Shown here one piece after another: positions 18,044 to 26,423 of a stretch of 57,714 nucleotides of DNA. Below the pieces are notes generated by a model. It saw only the letters and a list, made by a program, of their open reading frames with translations, did no database searches and had not been told where the DNA came from. Source of the stretch: Gammaproteobacteria bacterium (GTDB taxonomy: Bacteria; Pseudomonadota; Gammaproteobacteria; Pseudomonadales; Azotimanducaceae); assembly GCA_009837185.1 (NCBI GenBank), contig VXUA01000045.1, positions 1-57,714 on the forward strand. The letters run 5' to 3'. A program made the translations under genes and the position numbers. The first letter of the stretch is position 1. Each line of letters opens with the position of its first letter.

Positions 18044-19060
18044 ATGAAAAAGCAACTATCAAGTTTGGGTGTCCAACTCCGGAATAAACTCCTTGAGCAG
18101 GCTATCGATCTTGCTCGAAACGGATTGTATGTGGAGTCAGCGAATAAATTTGAGCAGTCGGGTGCCCAACCTAACGACTCAGCATGCGATACCTCGATTC
18201 TAGCTTACGCATTCTACCGACGTGCTTTGCATCAACTTTCTGAATCTAACTATTCACGTACAGTTCAAGACATTGAAACCGCGATGAAGTTTCAAAGGGC
18301 ATCTCAGCAGTTTCGTTCGTTGTTTCAAGAACGATTGACTGTGATCAGAAAAGCGCCTCCTGTTGAACTACGGCGGTTTGACGAGGCAGTCGCAGAACGC
18401 TTCGACACGGGTCAGTCAGGTATAAATCTTCTCAGTGAATTTCTATGTAAGCATGAGCTTAAAAAAGCAAATAGAGTTCGCACAGTCGTTGGGATTGATT
18501 CAATCTCTGCATTAGGTGTGTATCGTTGGGCCGGCGATATCAAAAGAAACGAAAGATGGTCACAATTAATTCGAGAATTTAAACGAGGAGATCAAGGGTT
18601 ACCCGCACTCTTCGGACGTATATTAGCAGAACATGTAACCTCATCCGAAACATGTAGGTCGTGGCTGAGAGAAATTGACTACATTGTACCGGTCCCGGGT
18701 TCTGCAATTAAGATCGCCGAGCGAGGCGCGGATATCGTGGCAATGACGGCAAAACACTTAAGTTTTCGGCTTAAAATTCCAACTCGAACTGACTTCCTAC
18801 GACGTAAGGAAGACTCAGAGAAGTCGCGAGATGTCAACAAAAGTTCGTTAATGAATCAATATTCATTCGTTCAAAAAAAAGAAAAGGAAATCAATGGTCG
18901 AGTGGTGCTTTTGTTGGACGATGTAATGACTCGCGGACATACAGCAGAAGCGTGTTCCTCTCAGCTAAAGGCTTTTGGTTGCACCAAGGTATTTCTTTTA
19001 GTTCTTGCTTTCGCTGAGAGTACTCTCCAATCAAATAGGCGTTCAAATGAGACAAAATGA
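18044..19060 (+). CDS. ComF-like phosphoribosyltransferase with helical N-terminal region
   Basis: 338 residues. Residues 1-140 are helical and TPR-like (DLARNGLYVESANKFEQSG; AFYRRALHQLSESNYSRTV). Residues 145-330 are a type I phosphoribosyltransferase related to ComF: ALGVYRWAGDIKRN and LIREFKRGD, IDYIVPVPGS at 211-220, and the PRPP-binding loop VVLLLDDVMTRGHT at 287-300. The zinc finger of competence ComF is missing. It begins the cassette with a DprA-like protein, a HAD phosphatase and a second PRTase, 198 bp before the dprA-like start. PRTase fold is secure. Its reaction may be nucleotide salvage, nucleotide signal production or a toxin activity, and none can be chosen from the sequence. 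Confidence 0.8.
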   Translation: MKKQLSSLGVQLRNKLLEQAIDLARNGLYVESANKFEQSGAQPNDSACDTSILAYAFYRRALHQLSESNYSRTVQDIETAMKFQRASQQFRSLFQERLTVIRKAPPVELRRFDEAVAERFDTGQSGINLLSEFLCKHELKKANRVRTVVGIDSISALGVYRWAGDIKRNERWSQLIREFKRGDQGLPALFGRILAEHVTSSETCRSWLREIDYIVPVPGSAIKIAERGADIVAMTAKHLSFRLKIPTRTDFLRRKEDSEKSRDVNKSSLMNQYSFVQKKEKEINGRVVLLLDDVMTRGHTAEACSSQLKAFGCTKVFLLVLAFAESTLQSNRRSNETK

Positions 19061-19258
19061 GTACCATAAGTACATGCCGTCTCTGCTCTTTTCGATTCAC
19101 AATCTTCACGTTTGGTCAGTCGGTTTTTCAAAGAATCACAGTTTAGCAGTACTTGAAAAGACTGTGCCTATGTCTACTGAAGTGATTTTCTACTTTTGAA
19201 TAAGAGTTCGAACTGATATGTACGTACGCTACTGTTACGACCTTAAAAAGTTTACACG

Positions 19259-20398
19259 ATGAGCAAAACTGACAATTTATCAACGACAAATTCGTTGAAG
19301 ACACGACCACTAAAGATGCTTTTAGATGAACTCACGTTACGAAAACTAGATCAATGGCGTGCATCGAAGGCACCAAATTTAACAAGAGCTGAGGCCGCGA
19401 AAATTTTGCTGACAGAATCATTATTCGACAGAGAACTGTCAACAACACAGAAGACTCGGTCCCATGTTTCATACCCTAGCACGGAACAGCTAGCTGCCCT
19501 TTATTCTCTGGAACGAGTGTCAGGTTTTGGACCTGTGAAATTCAGGGATATGAATGAAGCAGGTATCGATACGCGATCAGTTATCGAAAATCCGAGCACA
19601 CTTCCCTTTACGGGACTTGTTGGGGAAAAGCTACGAAAGGGAATTTCAGCGTTAACGAAGGCGGATTTCGTCATCGATCTGAAGCGAGCATTTGAACAAC
19701 TAGAAAGGGCTCGCGAGTTTTCAGCATCCATTCTAACTCACGGCGATCCTAACTATCCGAAACGCGTATATGCTAGCAACAACCCAATACCGGTTCTATA
19801 TGTACGGGGAGACCCTAAGATTTGGGATGGATCCGGATGTGTAGCCGTAGTTGGATCTAGAAATACACGCCAACCCTATGCAGACGGCACACGGAAATTT
19901 GCAACAACTGCTGCGAAAAAAGGGATCGTAGTGGTGTCCGGATTCGCTCTTGGTGCAGACTCTATAGGACACACTACTGCTTTTAGAGTCGGGGGGAAAA
20001 CAGTTTGTGTAATGCCATGTGGCCTTGATAAGATTTTTCCGCCTGAAAACCGAGAGTTGTGGGACCAACTACTGTCCTACCCGAAGGCTGTATTCGTAAG
20101 TGAATTTCGTTTCGGACAACGAGCTTCATCTTTGCTGTTGCGAAAACGGAACAAGTTGATCGTCGCTTTCGCTCAAGGTATCCTTGTCTCCCAATCTGCA
20201 GAGGACGGAGGGGCTATGAATGCTTATAAATTTGGACGGGAACAAAGAAAACCAGTATCTACGTTTAAATCGGATGGAACGAAAGAGACAACAGGTAACG
20301 CCTTAATCGCCGGGGATAATCGCACTGGTGCTTTTGCTTTTGAGTCGACTCAAGACGGTATGAGTTATGAAGCATGGCTGCAAAAACTCTCCTCCTAG
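19259..20398 (+). CDS. DprA/Smf-like (SLOG-fold) protein with N-terminal ribbon-helix-helix segment
   Basis: 379 residues. Residues about 18-55 (MLLDELTLRKLDQWRASKAP, then LTRAEAAKILL) look like a ribbon-helix-helix DNA-binding segment. Residues 80-135 resemble the helix-hairpin-helix region before DprA. Residues 155-340 are the Rossmann-like DprA core: VAVVGSRNTRQPYADGT, VVSGFALGADSIGHTTA, CGLDKIFPPENREL, and LLRKRNKLIVAFAQGILVSQ. The usual arginine of SGxARGID is leucine here, and the C-terminal winged helix of competence DprA is absent. It overlaps the HAD gene by 25 bp. No ribosome site is obvious. A nucleotide- or ssDNA-binding partner of the flanking PRTases is more likely than a natural-competence factor. 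Confidence 0.8.
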   Translation: MSKTDNLSTTNSLKTRPLKMLLDELTLRKLDQWRASKAPNLTRAEAAKILLTESLFDRELSTTQKTRSHVSYPSTEQLAALYSLERVSGFGPVKFRDMNEAGIDTRSVIENPSTLPFTGLVGEKLRKGISALTKADFVIDLKRAFEQLERAREFSASILTHGDPNYPKRVYASNNPIPVLYVRGDPKIWDGSGCVAVVGSRNTRQPYADGTRKFATTAAKKGIVVVSGFALGADSIGHTTAFRVGGKTVCVMPCGLDKIFPPENRELWDQLLSYPKAVFVSEFRFGQRASSLLLRKRNKLIVAFAQGILVSQSAEDGGAMNAYKFGREQRKPVSTFKSDGTKETTGNALIAGDNRTGAFAFESTQDGMSYEAWLQKLSS

Positions 20399-20967
20399 AT
20401 CTTGACGGAACAATTTGGGATAGTCGCCCTTGGTTTACGGCTACTATTTCACGGCTAGGAGGCGTGCGAGAATCTGAAATTGAGGCATATCTCACCAAAG
20501 ATGCAAACGTCATCCATCTTGCAAAACGATATGGAACAAATAAGCAACAGTTGGCAAGCACAGTGTATGAGAAAGAAATTCCGATAGTGCTATATGAAGG
20601 TGTGCCCCGAGTGCTGAGACAACTACTAGATCGTTCAGTAACCATAGCTCTAGTTACCAACTTGTCGCGAACGATAGTGACTCCAGTTCTTGAGGTTACA
20701 AATCTGAAGAATTGCTTTGCGACTATCGTAACTCCTCGGCACGGTGTGCGCGCAAAACCTAGACCTGATGGAATATCTAAGGCTTTGATGGAAATGGATA
20801 GAAGTGTCACTGAATCGACCTGGTATTTGGGGGACAGACTCACGGATGCTAAGGCCGCACGAGCAGCAAATGTACGATTCGCTTGGGCATCGTACGGCTA
20901 TGAGCAAGAGGAACCTCCAGGTACTGAGGTTGTGTTGAATCATTTCTCGGATGCGCTTCTTCTTTGA
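20374..20967 (+). CDS. HAD-superfamily phosphatase
   Basis: 197 residues. All four HAD motifs are present: LDLDGTIWDS at 8-17 (nucleophile Asp), LVTNLS (motif II), AKPRPDGI (motif III lysine), and YLGDRLTDAKAA (motif IV). The cap region is small and helical, as in phosphoglycolate- and nucleotide-phosphatase-like members. It begins inside the dprA-like gene and ends in a TTGA overlap with the next PRTase, so the three are one translational unit. In this setting it may dephosphorylate a nucleotide or phosphoribosyl product. Substrate is not readable. Confidence 0.84.
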   Translation: MAAKTLLLDLDGTIWDSRPWFTATISRLGGVRESEIEAYLTKDANVIHLAKRYGTNKQQLASTVYEKEIPIVLYEGVPRVLRQLLDRSVTIALVTNLSRTIVTPVLEVTNLKNCFATIVTPRHGVRAKPRPDGISKALMEMDRSVTESTWYLGDRLTDAKAARAANVRFAWASYGYEQEEPPGTEVVLNHFSDALLL

Positions 20968-22019
20968 AATTTCTTTATAAGATTCATAGTGGTTTCGATG
21001 GGTTCAGACCCGCTGTGTTACCAGAAAGGATCAAAGACCGTCGACTGAGACTGGGGTGGCGTCACTACATTGATGTAGTGGAAAAAGGTTGGGAGTGCTG
21101 GGTGTACTTTCATGGACCACACAGTTTCGAAAACGGAGTGTACGTAAAGGGTGTTATTGACGACATTGAGCACGTTAATAGAGTTGTCATTATTCGTGTG
21201 CGCGAACATCGAACTGACCAACCGATTACGTCCAAACCAACATCTGTACGGGTTGCAGATATTGTCAGACCCCGGTATAGACAGGTTTTCATTTGGCCCG
21301 ATGAATGGACGACGGTAACTCAATGCGAACCGAACGCATGTACGAAGAGACTTTGCGAAGAGTGCGATACTTGGAAACAGTTGCCGTTTATTGAAGAAGG
21401 ACAGTTGGCTAATCCTAGCCGGCTCAGGTGGTCGAACTATAAAGACTTAGTCTCGACGCACTGGATCGTACCCAGCCGATGTTACGAACCCCACGTCAAG
21501 GACGAGATACGAGAGCTTACTAGAAGATTCACCTCATTTAAGTGTGGTGAAATGGCTTACGCCTACCCTTTCGCGCTGTCGCTGTTTAAACAACTTCAAT
21601 CACGAAAACAGCTAGATTTCGACTATGTCGTGCCAATTCCTTTGTCGCCCGACAAAATCGAGATAGGTGAGGAACATCGTACATTAGTGTTGGCACAGGA
21701 GCTAGGACGACTGTTGGACGTCAGAGTGCAAGAGATGCTAATGTTATCATCGTCGGTATCGAAACGGCGTATGCAAGCAGCAGGATTTACCGTTCCTCAG
21801 TTCGAGTACGAATACGGGAAATCTTTGGAGTTGGATATCCCAGACAACGTAAATCGCATACTACTTGTTGACGACGTGATAACGAGAGGAAGTACGGTAG
21901 CACAAGCATTAGATGCAATCGCTAAAAAGCAACCGGATGTTGAAGTTGTGGTTGCAACAGTCGGACGAATGATCGTCAAGGAGGCAGTACTTGACGATCA
22001 AGGTTTCAAGAAGCAGTAG
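20964..22019 (+). CDS. phosphoribosyltransferase with N-terminal Cys-cluster module
   Basis: 351 residues from TTG, sharing TTGA with the HAD stop. Residues 1-115 form a beta-rich unknown module (GWECWVYFHGPHSFENGVYV). A likely zinc site follows: Cys121, Cys126, Cys131 and Cys134. Residues 195-340 are a second type I PRTase: FDYVVPIPLSPDK at about 219-231 and the PRPP loop ILLVDDVITRGSTVAQAL at 299-316. It is related to, but clearly different from, the PRTase that opens the cassette. The Cys cluster recalls the zinc finger of ComF, but it is separated from the catalytic domain by about 60 residues. Enzyme fold is confident; role is unknown. Confidence 0.78.
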   Translation: MKFLYKIHSGFDGFRPAVLPERIKDRRLRLGWRHYIDVVEKGWECWVYFHGPHSFENGVYVKGVIDDIEHVNRVVIIRVREHRTDQPITSKPTSVRVADIVRPRYRQVFIWPDEWTTVTQCEPNACTKRLCEECDTWKQLPFIEEGQLANPSRLRWSNYKDLVSTHWIVPSRCYEPHVKDEIRELTRRFTSFKCGEMAYAYPFALSLFKQLQSRKQLDFDYVVPIPLSPDKIEIGEEHRTLVLAQELGRLLDVRVQEMLMLSSSVSKRRMQAAGFTVPQFEYEYGKSLELDIPDNVNRILLVDDVITRGSTVAQALDAIAKKQPDVEVVVATVGRMIVKEAVLDDQGFKKQ

Positions 22020-22415
22020 TAAGTTTTATCAACCCACAACTGACAACATTGTGGCGAACAGCTTCACTCAGACCATGAGTACGAGCCAAATTGTGAAGTT
22101 TGAAATCTGTTCAACTTAGTTGTTCATCGGTCTCGCACACTGGATCACCAATTACTAGAACTTGGGTTCATTCAAGCCCCAAAAGGCACGAGTCAACCAA
22201 TTTGAGGCTGTTTCAAATGAGTTCGCGGTTGTGCGAATGGAGTCTTCTAATAGTACCGGAAGACACACTGTATAGATATGGGTTTCGCATTGTGAGAGTT
22301 GTACTTGACCAATCGCACTCAAAACCACCGTACTATCCACTGCAAGAGCCTTCAGACGTCGCAAGTTTCATAGAATTTCATACATGACCGATCTAGGCCG
22401 ACAACAAGAGAGCGC
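22020..22415. other. intergenic gap, possible gene remnant
   Basis: About 400 bp between the cassette and the Eis-like gene. Short protein-like stretches occur in different frames of the plus strand, such as TLDHQLLELGFIQAPKG and YRYGFRIVRVVLDQSHS, broken by stops. This could be a decayed gene, but I cannot name a family and no continuous frame supports it. Confidence 0.25.
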
Positions 22416-23636
22416 ATGAGTTTTCTAGACGAGGTTGAATTTCGACCAATTAAAGCAAGCGAACGACGTGAGTTTTTTAATTTAGAACGGTACGTCTTCG
22501 CCGACGAGCGAAAGCTAACTGAAGAAGACGAAGCAGCAGATCCATTGCGACCGGAAATGACTACTGTCGCCTTTCACAATGGGCGCATTATTGCTACCTC
22601 CGGTGGTTTTCCCTTTCGACTAAAGCTGAACGGAAACACGATTCGAGCGGATGGTGTCACCTCTGTGGGTACGGATCCACAATTTCGCCGTCGCGGGCTC
22701 GTCCGACGCATGATGACGATCCGTTTTGAACAAGCCTATGAAAACAACGTGGCTGCGTCTATTCTCTGGGCGACGCTGGGTGCAATCTACCAACGGTTTG
22801 GATACGGACTCGCTTCATCGGCCTATAAATGCAAGTTCGATCCACGATTTTGTGAGTTTCAATTTGACGAACCGGAAGTTGGTTCTTGTGTGCGCTCCGA
22901 TCGAAACTCGTCCGTTCCAATACTCAAAGACTTATACGAAAAGTGCATCGCAGATGCAAACCTACAAATCCACCGACACGACGTGTTTTGGCAACGCGCA
23001 TATTTGGACAAAAAGTGTAAATTACACGTTGCCATTCACTACGACGAAAAAGGAGCGGCAGACGGTTTTGTCTCATATCGGTTATCGGAGTCCAGAGATA
23101 AGATTCCCGGTCCGAACCAGAAGATATTTGTTCGTGACTTTTTTGCGCGCAATCGAGGAGCATACCGCAGTTTGTGGCACTATATTCGGAGTCACGACTT
23201 GGTCGTTTCTGTTGAAATGTGGGCACCGATAGATGATCCAGCTTTTCTAATGTTGTTGGAACCTCGACAGTTACATGCTAGCTGGGCTGAAGGTTTGTGG
23301 TTGCGAGCCGTAAATATAAAACAGCTAACTGGCAGTCGCCCCTACCCCTGCCAAGCAAATGTCGTGTTTGAAATTCCCGCGGACCGAGAGTGTCCATGGA
23401 ATGTCGGAACCTATCTTCTCGAAACGGATGGCAAAAACAATTCTGTGACCAAGACGAATCAGAGTGCCGACTTTCGCATCGACATCAATGGATTTGCTAC
23501 ACTATTGACTGGTCAGAACAACCTTTCTGAGCTCGAGGCTTGCGGGCGGGCTGCAATTCTCAACCGCGCGCGCGAACACGAACTTAATCAACTATTCGCT
23601 ACAAAAAGCAAACCATTTTGTAACGATGGGTTCTAA
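22416..23636 (+). CDS. Eis-like GNAT N-acetyltransferase
   Basis: 406 residues, the length of Eis-type enzymes. The N-terminal GNAT domain carries the acetyl-CoA pyrophosphate loop in GVTSVGTDPQFRRRGLVRRM, preceded by TVAFHNGRIIATSGGFPFRL; GAIYQRFGYGLAS is another conserved segment. A second, degenerate GNAT region and a C-terminal sterol-carrier-like domain (ADFRIDINGFATLLTGQNN) follow. Eis enzymes acetylate amines, including aminoglycosides and lysines. AGAGAG lies just upstream of the ATG. It converges on a histone-deacetylase-family gene 26 bp away. Substrate unknown. Confidence 0.83.
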   Translation: MSFLDEVEFRPIKASERREFFNLERYVFADERKLTEEDEAADPLRPEMTTVAFHNGRIIATSGGFPFRLKLNGNTIRADGVTSVGTDPQFRRRGLVRRMMTIRFEQAYENNVAASILWATLGAIYQRFGYGLASSAYKCKFDPRFCEFQFDEPEVGSCVRSDRNSSVPILKDLYEKCIADANLQIHRHDVFWQRAYLDKKCKLHVAIHYDEKGAADGFVSYRLSESRDKIPGPNQKIFVRDFFARNRGAYRSLWHYIRSHDLVVSVEMWAPIDDPAFLMLLEPRQLHASWAEGLWLRAVNIKQLTGSRPYPCQANVVFEIPADRECPWNVGTYLLETDGKNNSVTKTNQSADFRIDINGFATLLTGQNNLSELEACGRAAILNRAREHELNQLFATKSKPFCNDGF

Positions 23637-23662
23637 AGCAAACTCGCCCAGTAAGTTACCAC

Positions 23663-24571
23663 TTAAAGCAATGCCTCTAAGTGAATCTTAGCTGATCTCG
23701 CAAGGGCATTTAACTCATACCCCCCCTCCAACGTGGAGACCACCCGGCCACCAGCAAACTGCTTACTGAGATCCACAATTAAGTTAGTGATCCAGCGATA
23801 GTCGTCGTCTACTAGACTGAGTCCAGCAAACGGATCCTCCTGATGAGCGTCAAAGCCAGCTGACACCAAGAACAGCTCAGGTTTGTGTTTCTCAATTGCG
23901 GAAATCCAATCGCGCTCGATCGCCAATCGAAATTCTCGGCTCCCGGTACCTTCCGGTAATGGGGTATTAACGATATTGGAACGCTCGATCTCTTGCAAGC
24001 GATACGGATAACAGGGATATTGAAAACTTGAACAGACCAACACCTCAGGCCGATCTGCAAAGATTTCTACTGTTCCATTTCCGTGATGTACGTCAAAATC
24101 GAGCACTGCAACGCGACTAACTCGGTCAAGCGCATAATCCGCCGCGACAGCAATACTGTTGAACAAACAGAAACCCATGAGGTGATCTGTTTCCGCGTGA
24201 TGACCAGGTGGGCGCACTACACAAAAAGATCGGCGGTGCACATCCTGCAGGGCTAAGTCTACAGCATTGGTAGTCGCCCCAGCGGCACGTCGTGCCGCAC
24301 TGAGAGTAGTGGGTCCCATCGCAGTATCGATATCAAGGCGCACTAATCCTTCGTCTGGTGACAACTGCTTTAGGTTTTCAACATATGCTTCGGTGTGCAC
24401 ACGAGTTAAATGTTCGTACGCGACAAGATCCGGAGTGACTGTCGAGACGTCCTGTAGCAATCCAGTTTCTTTTAAATGTTGCAAGATTGAGTGAATTCTT
24501 GCACTCGATTCGGGATGTCGTCTCGGTACTTCGTGCGCGATACAATCCTGATGAGTTAGTAATGCGGTCAA
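23663..24571 (-). CDS. histone deacetylase-family amidohydrolase
   Basis: 302 residues from TTG, with AAGGA about nine bases upstream. Zinc-dependent deacetylase motifs are all visible: RPPGHHAETDHLMGFCLFN (paired histidines), AVLDFDVHHGNGT (Asp and His ligands), SAGFDAHQEDPFAGLSL (second Asp ligand) and LEGGYELNAL near the end. Bacterial members deacetylate polyamines, lysines or acetoin-related compounds. Its convergent neighbour is an acetyltransferase, which suggests but does not show opposed activities. Family assignment is firm. Confidence 0.9.
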   Translation of the reverse strand: MTALLTHQDCIAHEVPRRHPESSARIHSILQHLKETGLLQDVSTVTPDLVAYEHLTRVHTEAYVENLKQLSPDEGLVRLDIDTAMGPTTLSAARRAAGATTNAVDLALQDVHRRSFCVVRPPGHHAETDHLMGFCLFNSIAVAADYALDRVSRVAVLDFDVHHGNGTVEIFADRPEVLVCSSFQYPCYPYRLQEIERSNIVNTPLPEGTGSREFRLAIERDWISAIEKHKPELFLVSAGFDAHQEDPFAGLSLVDDDYRWITNLIVDLSKQFAGGRVVSTLEGGYELNALARSAKIHLEALL

Positions 24572-24706
24572 GTTGAGTCGTCCTTCAGTGCGATATCAGT
24601 TTGCAAACACTACAATTAGCACATTAGTTTATTCACTCACGTTGTTCACTGTTTGAGCAAATCTAAACTTCTTCAACTCTGAATAGCGGTTCAAACGGAG
24701 ATCACA

Positions 24707-26413
24707 GTGGTAGACGCAGTTCAGGCGCCGAAAAGTTCTGTTAGTACTAGTTCTGTCTGGCAACTAGTTAAATACGCTCTTCTAGCTCTATTACTGATGT
24801 TTGTGCTTTTGACCTCTTTGCATTTCGTTACGCTCAGACTTGGCATCGGTACTGAATCACACGCAGCCGTAGATTTTGAAAACAACTCGATCACTTTAAA
24901 CCTTGGTTCTGAACCGCCTCAACTAGACTCAACTAGATCTACCGACATGGTATCAGGTCAAGTATTGGGCCATGTTATGGAAGGCTTGATCAGGTATGGA
25001 CCTAACAACGAAATACTACCAGGTATGGCAACGTCCTGGGAGGTTTCCGAACTGAAGGGAACGTTCTACTTACGCGAAGATGCCTTTTGGAGCGACGGTA
25101 CACCGGTTACCGCCCACGATTTTGTCTTTGCATGGCAAACCGTACTTAAACCGGAGACTGCCTCACAGTACTCTTTTATTCTATACCCACTGAAGAACGC
25201 AGAAGCTATAGACAACGAAGAAATGGCTGTTGAAACACTTGGAGCTACCGCACTGAATGACTACACATTACAGGTAGATCTTGAACAACCTACACCTTAC
25301 TTTATCAAGTTGTTAGCGTTTTTCACTTACTTACCTATTAATGAAGAGTTTTACAATTCTAGAGAGCGTAAATACGGGACCAATGCAGAAGATTTGATAT
25401 ATAACGGTCCCTTTGTCATAAGCAAATGGCAACATGGGAGCCGGCTGCGATTAGAAAAGAATCACACTTATTGGAACAAAGAAGAGACTCTATTGGACGC
25501 GATAGATTTCGGCTACATTTTGTCCGATCCAACTGCAACGATCAATTTGTTTGCAACTGAAAAAATAGTCATGGCTGGATTGCAAGCTGAAAATATTGAG
25601 CGAGCTTTAGCGAATGGGTGGCCAATCAAAGAGCACGTTGATGGCTCAGTGTTTTATCTAGGTTTTAATCATCGAGAAGAACGTCCCTCCTCAAATCGCA
25701 ACCTTCGTAAAGCGATCCAATTGGTTTGCGACCCCGAAGAACTCGTCTACAAAGTGCTCAAGACACCGGGAAATCGACCTGGCGAATCTATTTTTCCGGT
25801 ATGGCTAAAGGGGGTGGAAGGTTTATTCAGAGATGAATATCCAGCACCAAAGCATGAACGAAACATTGAATTAGCCCAGCAATACCTAGCGAACGCACTC
25901 AACGAACTCGGTTTGGCGGAACCACCACGACTTACGTTTCTTACTGGCGACAGCGAATTTTCAACAAAACACGCAGAGTATTATCAAAATTTGTTCAAAC
26001 AAAACCTGGGAATTGAAGTACGTATTGATCAACAGACTTTTTCACAAAGGCTTGCGAAGATGACATCAGGAGATTATGACATAGTAGCGGCTGGATGGGG
26101 ACCTGACTATGACGACGTACTCACGTTTGGCGATCTTTTCACGTCCTGGAACCTCAACAATCGAGGATTGTTTAAGAATGATGAGTTAGATCGTAACGTA
26201 CAGATTGCACAACAATCGAGTGATGCCCGAACCCGCATGGAGGCTATGGATAGAGTCCAACACATTCTCTATGAAGAAGCTGCGATAATTTTCGAATATG
26301 AAAGGGGCAGCAGTTATGTTGCAGACGATAGAGTTCAAGGGATTACCCGACGCGCAGTGGGTACAGATCCTGATTTCACTCGGGCGTATTTAGTAAAACC
26401 AGAGACAGAATAA
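24707..26413 (+). CDS. oppA: peptide ABC transporter substrate-binding protein (OppA type), membrane anchored
   Basis: 568 residues from GTG, with ACGGAG six bases upstream. Family 5 solute-binding features are clear: ITLNLGSEPPQLDSTRSTD, GLIRYGPNNEILPGMATSWE, YLREDAFWSDGTPVTAHDFV and YNGPFVISKWQHGSRLRLEKN. The N-terminus has a strong transmembrane helix (about residues 21-47) preceded by 20 polar residues and no lipobox cysteine, so it is probably tethered to the inner membrane rather than lipidated or released. It heads the oppABCDF operon, 10 bp before oppB, and delivers oligopeptides to the permease. Confidence 0.9.
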   Translation: MVDAVQAPKSSVSTSSVWQLVKYALLALLLMFVLLTSLHFVTLRLGIGTESHAAVDFENNSITLNLGSEPPQLDSTRSTDMVSGQVLGHVMEGLIRYGPNNEILPGMATSWEVSELKGTFYLREDAFWSDGTPVTAHDFVFAWQTVLKPETASQYSFILYPLKNAEAIDNEEMAVETLGATALNDYTLQVDLEQPTPYFIKLLAFFTYLPINEEFYNSRERKYGTNAEDLIYNGPFVISKWQHGSRLRLEKNHTYWNKEETLLDAIDFGYILSDPTATINLFATEKIVMAGLQAENIERALANGWPIKEHVDGSVFYLGFNHREERPSSNRNLRKAIQLVCDPEELVYKVLKTPGNRPGESIFPVWLKGVEGLFRDEYPAPKHERNIELAQQYLANALNELGLAEPPRLTFLTGDSEFSTKHAEYYQNLFKQNLGIEVRIDQQTFSQRLAKMTSGDYDIVAAGWGPDYDDVLTFGDLFTSWNLNNRGLFKNDELDRNVQIAQQSSDARTRMEAMDRVQHILYEEAAIIFEYERGSSYVADDRVQGITRRAVGTDPDFTRAYLVKPETE

Positions 26414-26423
26414 ACTCAGTTTC

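Noticed and set aside
19005-19199. Small open frames between the first PRTase and the DprA-like gene, including an ATGA-coupled 29-codon frame with CRLC
   Set aside because: Short, no convincing composition or family; the region is better read as a leader for the DprA-like gene.
18044-20398. The ComF-like and DprA-like genes as a natural-competence locus
   Set aside because: ComF zinc finger and DprA winged helix are missing, the genes are interleaved with HAD and a second PRTase, and no other competence gene is near.
22100-22387. A 95-codon plus-strand frame before the Eis-like gene
   Set aside because: The first half does not look like protein, and coding-like pieces occur in other frames too; at most a remnant.
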